Source: Actinomycetes bacterium (GTDB taxonomy: Bacteria > Actinomycetota > Actinomycetes > Actinomycetales > Dermabacteraceae). Taken from it: 23,884 nucleotides of DNA. Positions 14,839 through 22,017 of this stretch are shown here, in pieces. The stretch is from positions 1 through 23,884 of the forward strand of contig JAEWEZ010000161.1 of the NCBI GenBank assembly GCA_023389045.1, written 5' to 3'. The notes below the pieces were generated by a model. That model was given only the letters and a program-made list of their open reading frames with translations, did no database searches and was not told the DNA's origin. The position numbers and the translations under genes are program-made. Within the stretch, counting starts at the first letter, position 1, and the number at the start of each line of letters is the position of its first letter.

Positions 14839-16029
14839 ATGACCGTTCTCGAGCACCTCTCCGGCCGCGCCGCCGATCTCTCTGCCGATGCGCAGCCCAT
14901 CGACCTCGAGGAGGCCATCGCGACGGCCGAGGCCAGCACCCTCCCCACTGCCGGCGACCTGCGCACCCGCCTCGAGCGCGCCAAGCATGCCTTCTCCACC
15001 CGCAATGTGGCCTCGCACCTGCGCCGCGCTGAGGGCCTGCACCTGCTCAAGGACGGTCACGTGCCGGCTGCCGGTGAAGTGGTTCTCGCACGGATCATCG
15101 AGATCGGGCAGCACAAGCGGATCGAAAGCCCGCAGTCTCGCCGCCGCACCCTGTTCCCCGGCGATGAAATCCTCGTGGCCTACGGTTCGCGGTACGCAGC
15201 CGACCAGTTCCTGGCGATGATCCCCCGCGATATGGGCCTGTGCCATCTGGCTGCCGCCGGCGGCCTGGCCTCCCGCGTGATCGACCAGCACGAGAACATC
15301 GACGACCCCACCGTGATCGAACCGATCGGCGTGGTCGCGGATGCGCAGGGACCGATCACCCTGCAGCGTGTGAGCACCCACCGGGTGCTTCCGGGCGTGG
15401 CCGACCGTGCAGACCGCCCCGGGCACCGCGTGCCGGTGATCGCTGTGTTCGGCACCTCCATGAACTCCGGCAAGTCCACCGTCCTCGCGCATCTGGCGCA
15501 CGGTCTGGCCGCCTCCGGCCTGAACGTAGCTGCCGGGAAGGCCACCGGCACCGGCGCCGGCAACGACTACAACCTCTTCATCGACGCGGGTGCGCAGCGC
15601 GTCATGGACTTCACCGACTTCGGCCACCCCTCCACCTTCCAGCTGCCCTATGAGCAGATCCGCGACCTGTTCCTCTCTCTCGTGGATGAACTCGCCTCCG
15701 GTGCGCAGCAGCCCGATGTGGTTCTGGTGGAGATCGCCGACGGTGTCTACCAGGGGGAAACCGCACGTCTGCTGGCCGATCCGGCCTTCGGTGATGTGGT
15801 CGACGGGCTCGTCTTCTCCGCCGGTGACGCTCTCGGTGCTGCCGGTGGCGTGAGCGTGCTCGGCGACCTCGGGCACACCCCGTCCTTCGTGTCCGGTGTG
15901 GTCACGGCGTCCCCGCTTGCTACCGCGGAGGCCCGTCGTGCCCTCGACGTTCCCGTCGTTCCCACCTTTGACCTGGGCGACCCGCGCGTGGTGCGCCCGC
16001 TGGTGGCAGATCTGCTGGGTGAGGCCTGA
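14839..16029 (+). CDS. SIMIBI-like P-loop NTPase of unknown function
   Basis: A 396-residue cytoplasmic protein. Residues 1-75 are helical. Residues 78-180 look like a beta-rich domain (GEVVLARIIEIGQHKRIE, PGDEILVAYGSRYAADQF, CHLAAAGGLASRVIDQHENI). Residues 199-396 form a nucleotide-binding domain. Its P-loop is GTSMNSGKST (205-214, K212). The Walker B-like strand is DVVLVEIADGVYQGET (293-308), close in form to dethiobiotin synthetase, MobB and DUF1611-type enzymes (my comparison, from motif shape). KATGTGAGNDYNLFIDAGA with FTDFGHPST (234-266) probably binds substrate. The ATG at 14839 is preceded by AAGGAG (14826-14831) at ideal spacing, which excludes the in-frame upstream start at 14752. 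Its stop is four bases before the start of the ABC-like gene, so the two are coupled. I do not know the reaction. Confidence 0.8.
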   Translation: MTVLEHLSGRAADLSADAQPIDLEEAIATAEASTLPTAGDLRTRLERAKHAFSTRNVASHLRRAEGLHLLKDGHVPAAGEVVLARIIEIGQHKRIESPQSRRRTLFPGDEILVAYGSRYAADQFLAMIPRDMGLCHLAAAGGLASRVIDQHENIDDPTVIEPIGVVADAQGPITLQRVSTHRVLPGVADRADRPGHRVPVIAVFGTSMNSGKSTVLAHLAHGLAASGLNVAAGKATGTGAGNDYNLFIDAGAQRVMDFTDFGHPSTFQLPYEQIRDLFLSLVDELASGAQQPDVVLVEIADGVYQGETARLLADPAFGDVVDGLVFSAGDALGAAGGVSVLGDLGHTPSFVSGVVTASPLATAEARRALDVPVVPTFDLGDPRVVRPLVADLLGEA

Positions 16030-16033
16030 GCCG

Positions 16034-17830
16034 ATGGCAGTGGATGCGGCGCCGGCGGTCCGCAGCGGCCTGCTGAACCGTCGGCCCAAGGAACCGGAAC
16101 TGCTCGAGAACGGCCTGCTCCGCCATGCGCCGCCGCTGCCGGCGCTGCTGCGGGGCCGACGCCGACTGTGGATCGCGCAGCTGGTGGTGCTGGGGCTCGC
16201 GCAGGCGGGACTCGCGGCCGTGTCGGCCTGGGCGCTCGTGCGTATGCAGCAGGCCCCCGTCGGCGCCTCCCCGCTTCTCCTGCGTGCCCTCATCCTGCTG
16301 GTCCTCTCGGCCCTCGCGGTGGGTGCGCTGCGTATCCACGAACGGGTGATCGCAGAACGTCTCGGGCAGCATTACGTGCACCAGCTGCGGGTGCATCTGC
16401 TCACCGACGCCCTCACCCCCGGGCATTCCACTTCTCTGGGCGTGACCGTCGCCCGCACCACGAATGACCTCTCCGGGGTGCGTAACTGGGTCTCCCAGGG
16501 CATCGCTCCGCTCGTCGTGGCGGCACCGCTGATCGGTGGCAGCCTGGCTGTGCTCGCGGTGATGGACTGGCGTCTGGCCGTTGCAATGGGTGCGCCCCTG
16601 CTGCTGCTCGCGCTGTGCCTGGCCTGGTGGGCGCGGGTGGCGCTGATCAAAACCCGCGAACTGCGCCGCACCCGCGGGCGCCTCGCCTCCCGGATCGCCG
16701 ACACCGTCACGGCGTCCGACGGGATCCTCGCCTCCGGTGGGTCCAAGCGGGAACTGCGCAATATTTCCGACGCCTCCGACACCCTGGTCGAAAAAGCCGT
16801 GGACCGGGCCGAAGTGATCGGCACCATCCGGGCCGGCGGGATCGTGGCGGCCACGCTCACCACGCTGCTCGTTGCCGCCGCCGGCACCTACCTCGGGCTT
16901 GCCCCCGGCGTGACGATGGCGGCGATGGCGGTGGCCGGGATCGCCTCGGCGCCGGTGCTCGAACTAGGGCGGATCGTCGAATACCGGCAGACGTACCGGG
17001 CTGCTCGCATGGTTCTCGGCCCCGCCCTCGCGGGCGCTGAAGAACGCCGGCAGGCCGCTGAGCAGCGACGACAAGCCTCCGCCGCGATGGCCCCGCCCGT
17101 TGCCGCGGATGGCGACGATGCGATCGTGCACCTCGAACTGCCCGGGCTCACCGCGCCTGGGGATGCCCTCCGGGCCGGTCCGCGCAGCCGGGTGCGGCTC
17201 GTGAGCGAGGACCCGGACGCCCCGCGCGAGTTCATCCGCCGACTGATGGAACTCAGCCCCGCCCCCGAGGAAGACCCCGACTCGGTGTGGGTCAACGGGG
17301 AGAACCTGCGGGCCGTCGGGCCGAAACGCGTGCGCACCCTCGTGGGCTACGCCGCCGCCGGCACTGTTTTTGAGCGCGGCTCCCTCGGGCGCGCCCTCCA
17401 CTACCGCCGCCCTGACCTCGATGCCGCGCATGACCGGGAGGTTCTCGATCTGGTGGGGCTCGACGTGTCGGCCCTGCCCGATGGGGCCAAGACCAAGCTT
17501 CGCCGCGGCGGAGATCCACTCAGCCGTACGCAGCGGGCGCAGCTTGCCCTTGCTCGGGCGATCTACGGGGCACCGCCCCTGCTGCTCGTGGATGCCCTGG
17601 AGGGTGACCTCGACGATGCCGGGCGGTGGCGGCTTGAGCAGGTGCTCGCCCACTTCCGTGGCGTGGTGGTCTTCACCGGCTCCGATGCCCTCGCGGAGCG
17701 TTTGGATGCGGTGGAGCATCAGCTGCTGGACGCGCGTGTTCCGGCGGAGCGGCAACCGCTCGAGTTCGGGGGGAAGGGCCGCCGCCCGCGCCGCCTGCAA
17801 CAGGCCGACGCCGACGACGGGGATGAGTGA
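16034..17830 (+). CDS. ABC-exporter-like protein with degenerate ATPase domain
   Basis: A 598-residue protein with the usual half-exporter plan. Six membrane segments lie between about 45 and 305 (pairs near 45-68/81-100, 155-175/180-200 and 265-285/290-305), including the family's long cytoplasmic-loop motifs (ERLGQHYVHQLRVHLL, ARTTNDLSGVRNWVSQG). A nucleotide-binding-like domain follows at about 363-570. Every key ATPase motif there is altered. Walker A is replaced by RVRLVSEDPDAPREF with no GK[ST]. The Q-loop reads VGYAAAGTVF without Gln. The signature is LSRTQ instead of LSGGQ. Walker B keeps D520 but the catalytic Glu is A521. The switch His is missing (VVVFTGSD). The frame is intact and normally coded, so this is a pseudo-enzyme, not a decayed gene. 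It starts four bases after the P-loop NTPase stop, and GGTGAGG nearby may serve as ribosome-binding site. Confidence 0.85.
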   Translation: MAVDAAPAVRSGLLNRRPKEPELLENGLLRHAPPLPALLRGRRRLWIAQLVVLGLAQAGLAAVSAWALVRMQQAPVGASPLLLRALILLVLSALAVGALRIHERVIAERLGQHYVHQLRVHLLTDALTPGHSTSLGVTVARTTNDLSGVRNWVSQGIAPLVVAAPLIGGSLAVLAVMDWRLAVAMGAPLLLLALCLAWWARVALIKTRELRRTRGRLASRIADTVTASDGILASGGSKRELRNISDASDTLVEKAVDRAEVIGTIRAGGIVAATLTTLLVAAAGTYLGLAPGVTMAAMAVAGIASAPVLELGRIVEYRQTYRAARMVLGPALAGAEERRQAAEQRRQASAAMAPPVAADGDDAIVHLELPGLTAPGDALRAGPRSRVRLVSEDPDAPREFIRRLMELSPAPEEDPDSVWVNGENLRAVGPKRVRTLVGYAAAGTVFERGSLGRALHYRRPDLDAAHDREVLDLVGLDVSALPDGAKTKLRRGGDPLSRTQRAQLALARAIYGAPPLLLVDALEGDLDDAGRWRLEQVLAHFRGVVVFTGSDALAERLDAVEHQLLDARVPAERQPLEFGGKGRRPRRLQQADADDGDE

Positions 17831-17862
17831 GGAAACGGGGTAGGCAGCGTTCGCCTCTGGCA

Positions 17863-17944
17863 GTTACCCGCGCGTAGTGGAGCACAGTTCCGGGGTTGCG
17901 GCGTCTAACCCCGGCACTTTGCTCCATTTCTGGTTTCGCCCTCC
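17863..17944. repeat. Long-hairpin repeat family 1, copy 1
   Basis: Copy 1 of an 82-bp element. The last 72 bp (17873-17944) are identical to copy 2. Inside is a near-perfect hairpin at 17878-17926 with 20-bp arms (18 of 20 paired) and a 9-nt loop, centred on CCGGGGTT-GCGGCGTCT-AACCCCGG. It begins with GTTACCC. The placement just after the pseudo-ABC gene, in a convergent gap, is typical of REP-like palindromic repeats. Confidence 0.8.
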
Positions 17945-18012
17945 TCGCCCACCCCGGGCCGCCCGCACCCAATCCGGGCCACCCTCACGCACCCCCGAGC
18001 CACCACCCCACC

Positions 18013-18094
18013 CGGTTACCCACTCGTAGTGGAGCACAGTTCCGGGGTTGCGGCGTCTAACCCCGGCACTTTGCTCCATTTCTGGTTTCGCCCT
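18013..18094. repeat. Long-hairpin repeat family 1, copy 2
   Basis: Copy 2 of the same element, exactly 150 bp downstream of copy 1 and in the same orientation, with two differences over 82 bp, both near the left end. The hairpin lies at 18028-18076 and both of its mismatched arm positions are the same as in copy 1. Confidence 0.8.
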
Positions 18095-18188
18095 CCTTGC
18101 CGGCGACCCCTCGCCGGCGTCCCCGTGCCCCGGTCTCTGCTGACCCCGGCCACTGACCCATCTTTGCCAGCGGCTCCACCTGCACCAG

Positions 18189-18270
18189 CCCCCGAGAACT
18201 GGCGTTATTTGAGCAGCTGCGACATATACGCCGCAGCCGGCGATATACCGCCAATTCCTCACGGGTAACT
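18189..18270. repeat. Palindromic repeat family 2, copy 1
   Basis: An 82-bp element running from CCCCCGAGAACTGGCG to CACGGGTAACT. It is an imperfect inverted repeat. The left arm (AACTGGCGTTAT...GCTGCG) matches the complement of the right arm (CGCAGC...CCGCCAATT) at 18 of 25 positions, around a loop containing ACATATAC. The end GGGTAAC is the complement of the GTTACCC that opens family 1, so the two families may share a terminal motif. Confidence 0.75.
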
Positions 18271-18310
18271 TCGGTGCGGGGGGGGCGGTAGCCGGGGAGG
18301 CTGGAATCAG

Positions 18311-18458
18311 GCGATGGCTGGGGTAGCTGGCATGGGGCGGTGGCCGAGGTAGCTGGCGCAAGGCTGTGGTTAGGCGGTGGCTGAGGTAGCTGGCGCAAGG
18401 CTGTGGTTAGGCGGTGGCTGGCATGAGGCTGTGGTTGGGCGGTGGCTGAGGCAGGGCC
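18311..18458. repeat. 37-bp tandem repeat array
   Basis: The unit GCGGTGGCYGAGGTAGCTGG plus CGCAAGGCTGTGGTTAG occurs at 18337-18373 and 18374-18410. It continues as a shortened 28-bp unit (18411-18438) and a partial unit from 18439. Degenerate copies precede it from about 18311. There are no unique spacers, so this is a tandem repeat and not a CRISPR array. It lies between the two copies of palindromic family 2. Confidence 0.75.
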
Positions 18459-18468
18459 ACTAAGCACT

Positions 18469-18550
18469 CCCCCGAGAACTGGCGTTATTTGAGCGGCTGC
18501 GACATATATGCCGCAGCTGGCTCTATACCGCCAATTCCTCACGGGTAACT
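18469..18550. repeat. Palindromic repeat family 2, copy 2
   Basis: The second 82-bp copy, exactly 280 bp from the first and in the same orientation, with 77 of 82 bases the same. All five differences fall in the inner arms and loop flank, while both ends are unchanged. Confidence 0.75.
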
Positions 18551-18571
18551 GGGCCGGCAACCAGTACCCCG

Positions 18572-18655
18572 AGGCCACCTCCCAGGCCACCCCACGCCCA
18601 GGCCACCCCACGCCCAGGCCACCTACCCCCGGCCACCCCACGCCCCGGGCCACCC
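18572..18655. repeat. C-rich 16-bp tandem repeats
   Basis: About five degenerate copies of a GGCCACCCCACGCCCA unit. The plus strand is strongly C-rich and G-poor in unpaired stretches. This could act as a Rho-loading site for plus-strand transcripts running past the pseudo-ABC gene, or it may be simple slippage. Confidence 0.5.
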
Positions 18656-18750
18656 ACCGCACACAAAAGCGCTGGGCCCCATGCACACGCATGAGCCCCG
18701 GCGCGGAAGGTCAGCCAGGGGCTCAGTCCACCCAGCCCCGCACAGCCGCA

Positions 18751-19389
18751 TCAGTCATCATCGTCGTCATCATCGTCATCGTCCCCGCCGCGATCATCGT
18801 CGTCATCGTCGTCATCGCATTCCCATTCGCCGTCATCCCAGCCGCACACACCGTTATCGCGACGCGGAGCAGGCTTCGGTTTCGGCTTGGCCTTGGGCTT
18901 CGGCTTCGAGACCGTGCCCGAGGACGAAGACTTCGGCTTCAGAGCGGGCGCCGGGGCCGGGGCAGGGGCGGCCTCTTGCTTCGGGGTGTACGACATCGTG
19001 TTCGTATGGGAGTCCATGGAGGCGCCTCCATCGACCGCCCCACCGGGCGAGGTCGGGATCGCTACCCCGGCACCACCGGGGCCCGCAGCTCCATTGGCAC
19101 CGGCAGCCCCGTCGGCACCAGCCGCTCCATCAGCTCCAGCGGCAGCCCCAGCAGCTCCCGCAGCCTCAGACCCGGCACCGTCGGCACCATCGGCCCCTGC
19201 CGCATCCGCGCTTGCATCGCCAGAACCGTTCCCCTCGGCAGCGCCACCGCCGTCCGAGGGGGCCGCAGCGTCACCCACGACGATGCCGGGGGCCGCTTCC
19301 GGTGCTTCTTCGATATTCGGCAACAGCGCCAGGGCAACAGCCGCCACTGCCACGGCGACCAGGAGCGCAAGGGTCTGAAACTTCTTCAT
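18751..19389 (-). CDS. Small exported protein with poly-aspartate tail
   Basis: A 212-residue protein of low complexity that matches no family I know. Residues 1-24 are a signal peptide or N-terminal anchor (MKK, then a long Ala/Val/Leu run). Residues 48-108 are Gly/Ala/Asp-rich with collagen-like GADGAAGADGAAGANGAAG repeats. Residues 139-176 are Pro/Ala then Lys-Pro repeats (KPKPKAKPKPKP), which suit a cell-wall-spanning, wall-binding segment. Residues 180-191 hold a small cysteine-bounded motif (VCGWDDGEWEC). The end is D8-RGG-D10, terminating in ten aspartates. Such a tail should bind cations, but that is inference. It follows the response regulator gene by 57 bp in the same orientation. 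ATG 19389 has no Shine-Dalgarno sequence. A degenerate -10 (GATGCT) ends seven bases upstream. Confidence 0.75.
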   Translation of the reverse strand: MKKFQTLALLVAVAVAAVALALLPNIEEAPEAAPGIVVGDAAAPSDGGGAAEGNGSGDASADAAGADGADGAGSEAAGAAGAAAGADGAAGADGAAGANGAAGPGGAGVAIPTSPGGAVDGGASMDSHTNTMSYTPKQEAAPAPAPAPALKPKSSSSGTVSKPKPKAKPKPKPAPRRDNGVCGWDDGEWECDDDDDDDDRGGDDDDDDDDDD

Positions 19390-19432
19390 GGCTCAGAGCA
19401 TCACGGGCTGCGATGAGACCCCTGTGAGCCAA

Positions 19433-19452
19433 TCATGAGAGAGCTCTCATGA
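19433..19452. promoter_or_regulatory. Inverted repeat TCATGAGAG-AG-CTCTCATGA
   Basis: Perfect 9-bp arms with a 2-bp centre. It overlaps the stop codon of the response regulator gene and lies 44-63 bp upstream of the poly-Asp protein start. The ATGAGAG/CTCTCAT core is shared with 14727-14742. No T-run follows, so an operator is more likely than a terminator. Confidence 0.6.
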
Positions 19453-20139
19453 ACCTGCCGGGTCGGTCAGTTTGTAGCCTGCGCCGCGGACGGTCACGAA
19501 CCGCTCCTGCCCAAGCTTGCGCCGCAGGTAGCGCAGGTACACGTCCACCACATTGGAGGCGCCGTCGTAGTCGTAACCCCACACTTTGGACAGCAGCAGG
19601 TCGCGGGTGAGCACCTGCTCGGGGTTTTCGAGGAACACGCGCGCCATGGTGAACTCGCGCGAGGAGAGTTCCACGCTGCGTTCAGCCCCATCGGCCTGGT
19701 AGGTGGCCACTCGGGTACGCAGGTCCAAGCGCAGGTCACCGTGTTCGAGCACATCCGAGGCCACCACGGGGGCGTTGTTGGAGGCCTCGCGGGCACGCAG
19801 TTTGACGCGCGCGAGCAGTTCTTCGAAGCGGAAGGGTTTGGCGATGTAGTCGTTGGCGCCGCCTTCGAGGCCTTGCACGGTGTCGTCCACGCCGGTGCGG
19901 GCGGTGACCATGAGGATTGGAATGTCCACGCCCATGCCGCGCAGGTTTTTGAGCACTTGGAAACCGTCCATGCGCGGCAGGCCAACATCCAGGATGATCA
20001 GGTCAAAGTCTCCGCTGGAGCCCAGGTCGAGGGCGGAGATGCCGTCTTCCACCACGGTGGGGGCGTAGCCATTGGCTTTGAGCCCGCGCTCTACGAAGCG
20101 GGCGATGCGGGGTTCGTCCTCGGCGATGAGGATCCTCAT
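19447..20139 (-). CDS. OmpR/PhoB-family response regulator
   Basis: A 230-residue DNA-binding response regulator. The receiver domain (1-115) has the acidic pair E7-D8 with E9, the phospho-acceptor D51 (LIILDVGLPRMDGF), T79 and K101 (NDYIAKPF). The C-terminal winged helix (about 130-226) shows the usual LSSREFTMARVFLENPEQVLTRDLLLSKVWG, then NVVDVYLRYLRRKLG and VRGAGYKL, which place it in the OmpR/PhoB group. AAGGA lies about eight bases before ATG 20139. The gene follows its probable kinase gene in the same direction after a 245-bp gap, and the poly-Asp protein gene comes next. Its targets probably include this cluster. Confidence 0.96.
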   Translation of the reverse strand: MRILIAEDEPRIARFVERGLKANGYAPTVVEDGISALDLGSSGDFDLIILDVGLPRMDGFQVLKNLRGMGVDIPILMVTARTGVDDTVQGLEGGANDYIAKPFRFEELLARVKLRAREASNNAPVVASDVLEHGDLRLDLRTRVATYQADGAERSVELSSREFTMARVFLENPEQVLTRDLLLSKVWGYDYDGASNVVDVYLRYLRRKLGQERFVTVRGAGYKLTDPAGS

Positions 20140-20384
20140 GGGTCCATCCTTCGTCGGTTGGTGCGGGTGGGCGTGTGGGTTGTGGTGGTTGTGAGGGCGA
20201 CGGGGGCTCGCGGCGAGCAGATGGTCAGACGCCGGCGGGCGCGTGGGAAGTAGCGGTCGGGACGGTCAAGGCGGGGGCCTGGGAAGTGTCGGTCAGGGCG
20301 GGCGTCGGGGTCGATGGTCCGACGGACCCCGGCAACCCTCCACCGTCGAACGCCCGCCGACCCCGTCGTTCCCGCCCGGCGCCG
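20140..20384 (-). other. Long leader between kinase and regulator genes, rut-like
   Basis: An unusually long gap for a kinase-regulator pair. On the coding (minus) strand the 40 nt corresponding to 20161-20200 contain 24 C and only 3 G, a C-rich, unstructured composition like a Rho utilisation site. Farther from the regulator, GGTCC-GAC-GGACC (20316-20328) forms a small hairpin inside a larger GC-rich fold. No gene is supported here. Confidence 0.45.
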
Positions 20385-21902
20385 TCACGGCGTGCCCTGG
20401 GCGTCTTCTCCTCCATCATCTCCCGAGATTTCCACCGGCGTGGGGGACGATCCGGCCTCCTGGTATTGCGGGAAGACGATCGTGAAGGTGGATCCCTTGC
20501 CCACGTCGGACAGCAGTCGCACCACTCCCCCGTGTCCTTCGGCGATCGCGAGCACGATCGGCAGCCCCAAACCAGTCCCGCCACGGCCCTGCGCCGAGGG
20601 TGCCCGGGTGAAGCGTTCAAAGATGCGGTGCTGGTCTTCGGGCGGGATCCCGATGCCTTCGTCTTGCACGCTCACGTGGATCTCGGGGCCTTCGCGACCG
20701 ATCACCCTGTCCACGGCAAGCCTGATGGTGGAGCCCTCGTCGCTGTACCGCACGGCGTTAGCGGCAAGCTGGACCACGGCCTGGGTGAGCCGCTGTTCAT
20801 CAGCCTCGGCCACCACGTCGGCACTGCGGTCGAGCACCCAGTTGCGGTCCGCAATCTTTTCGATCCGCGCCAGCACCGACACTGCAAAGTCCGACATATC
20901 CAGCGGTTTTGGTGTCACGAAGTCGGGTCGGGCGGAGGCGGCAAGGTCGGAAAGATCGCCCACGACGCGGCCCATGCGGTCCAGTTCCTCGATGGCGATT
21001 TCGTGGGATTCGCGCACATCGGCGGGGTCTTCCACGTCGCTCATTTCGAGGGTGCCGCGCACGATCGTGAGCGGGGTGCGCAGTTCATGCCCCACATCGC
21101 TCATGAAGCGCCGCTGTTCAGCGAAACCGGATTGGATGCGCCCGAGCATCCGGTTGAAGTTGGTGGCAAGAGCCGCGATCTCGTCGCGCCCTTCGGGCAC
21201 GGGTACGCGCCGTTCGAGATCTTGCGCGGTGATCTCTTCGGTGGCTTCCCGGAGCGCCACCAGGGGGCGCAGCAGCCGCCCCGTCACGACCCAACCGATC
21301 ATGCCGGCACCAATCAGGGTCAGCAGGGAGACCAGCGTGAAGGTGAGGGCCGACTGCCAGACCGCGCGTTTTTGCACCCCGATGTTGTTGGCCACCACGA
21401 ACACCCCGTGGTGCGGGTCCCCGGCCACTTCCACGCTCGCGATCAGGGCACGCACTTCATGCCCGTCGACCTCCAGCGTGGTGATGACGGTCTGCCCGGG
21501 CTGGTAGGCCTCTTTAATCGCGGCGAGAACCGGAGGCGTGGCCAGGTCAAAGTCCTGTTCAGCGGGTTTGTAGGCGGGTTCTCCGTCGAGCAAGGCCAGC
21601 ACGGATTCGTTATCGGAGGGGTAGGCGGAACCGGTGACGAGACGGAGCAGTTCATCAACGTTCTCGTGCACGAGTTCGCCCTCTTCATCGCGTGCTTCCG
21701 CGATGAGCTGGAGTTCTCGACGTTCCTGCCAGAGTTCCGAGCGCACCCGTTCCTCAAGGACCCGGAACTGCACGGCATAGCTGAGCGTGCCGGTGAAGGC
21801 GAGGCCCACGGCGATGAAGGCGAGCATCGCAGAAAGCAGCCGGGTGCGGACCGTCCTGCCTCCGGACGGCCTGCGCCCCCGTTTCTGCGAGATCTTGGCC
21901 AT
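20385..21902 (-). CDS. Sensor histidine kinase
   Basis: A 505-residue membrane histidine kinase. A basic N-terminus is followed by membrane segment 1 (about 21-44). An extracytoplasmic sensor domain spans about 45-182 and is rich in Glu/Asp, with segments such as EEGELVHENVDELLRLV and GDPHHGVFVVANN. Membrane segment 2 is at about 183-206. A HAMP linker (LLRPLVALREATEEI...LERRVPVPEGRDEIAAL) leads to the HisKA domain with H272 (DVGHELRTPLTIVRGTLEM). The ATPase domain has N-box N382 (QLAANAVRYSDEG), DEGIGIP (414-420), FERFTRAP and GGTGLGLPIV. ATG 21902 is preferred over upstream starts because the -10 element TACTGT ends seven bases before it, making it leaderless. It pairs with the response regulator downstream. 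The signal is unknown. Confidence 0.95.
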   Translation of the reverse strand: MAKISQKRGRRPSGGRTVRTRLLSAMLAFIAVGLAFTGTLSYAVQFRVLEERVRSELWQERRELQLIAEARDEEGELVHENVDELLRLVTGSAYPSDNESVLALLDGEPAYKPAEQDFDLATPPVLAAIKEAYQPGQTVITTLEVDGHEVRALIASVEVAGDPHHGVFVVANNIGVQKRAVWQSALTFTLVSLLTLIGAGMIGWVVTGRLLRPLVALREATEEITAQDLERRVPVPEGRDEIAALATNFNRMLGRIQSGFAEQRRFMSDVGHELRTPLTIVRGTLEMSDVEDPADVRESHEIAIEELDRMGRVVGDLSDLAASARPDFVTPKPLDMSDFAVSVLARIEKIADRNWVLDRSADVVAEADEQRLTQAVVQLAANAVRYSDEGSTIRLAVDRVIGREGPEIHVSVQDEGIGIPPEDQHRIFERFTRAPSAQGRGGTGLGLPIVLAIAEGHGGVVRLLSDVGKGSTFTIVFPQYQEAGSSPTPVEISGDDGGEDAQGTP

Positions 21903-21909
21903 AGCGGCT

Positions 21910-21915
21910 ACAGTA
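21910..21915 (-). promoter_or_regulatory. -10 element of kinase gene, leaderless
   Basis: TACTGT on the minus strand, seven bases before the ATG. The identical hexamer with the same spacing serves the divergent MATE gene about 100 bp away. No good -35 is visible for either. Confidence 0.5.
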
Positions 21916-22004
21916 CCGGCCCACCCCGACAAATAAGGCATTCCCCCTGGTCACACCCTGGTCGCCGCGCTCCGTTCCCGCCCTCCCCACCACCGCGGGA
22001 GGGC

Positions 22005-22010
22005 TACTGT
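22005..22010 (+). promoter_or_regulatory. -10 element of MATE gene, leaderless
   Basis: TACTGT followed by seven bases and then ATG 22018. An in-frame GTG at 22009 falls inside this hexamer and is therefore unlikely to be the start. Confidence 0.5.
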
Positions 22011-22017
22011 GAGCCTC

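Noticed and set aside
16034..17830. Calling the ABC-like gene a pseudogene
   Set aside because: There are no frameshifts or stops, codon use matches neighbours, and the membrane domain is fully retained, which fits a pseudo-enzyme better than a decaying gene.
18311..18458. Possible CRISPR array
   Set aside because: The 37-bp units are directly adjacent without unique spacers, vary in length, and no cas genes are present.
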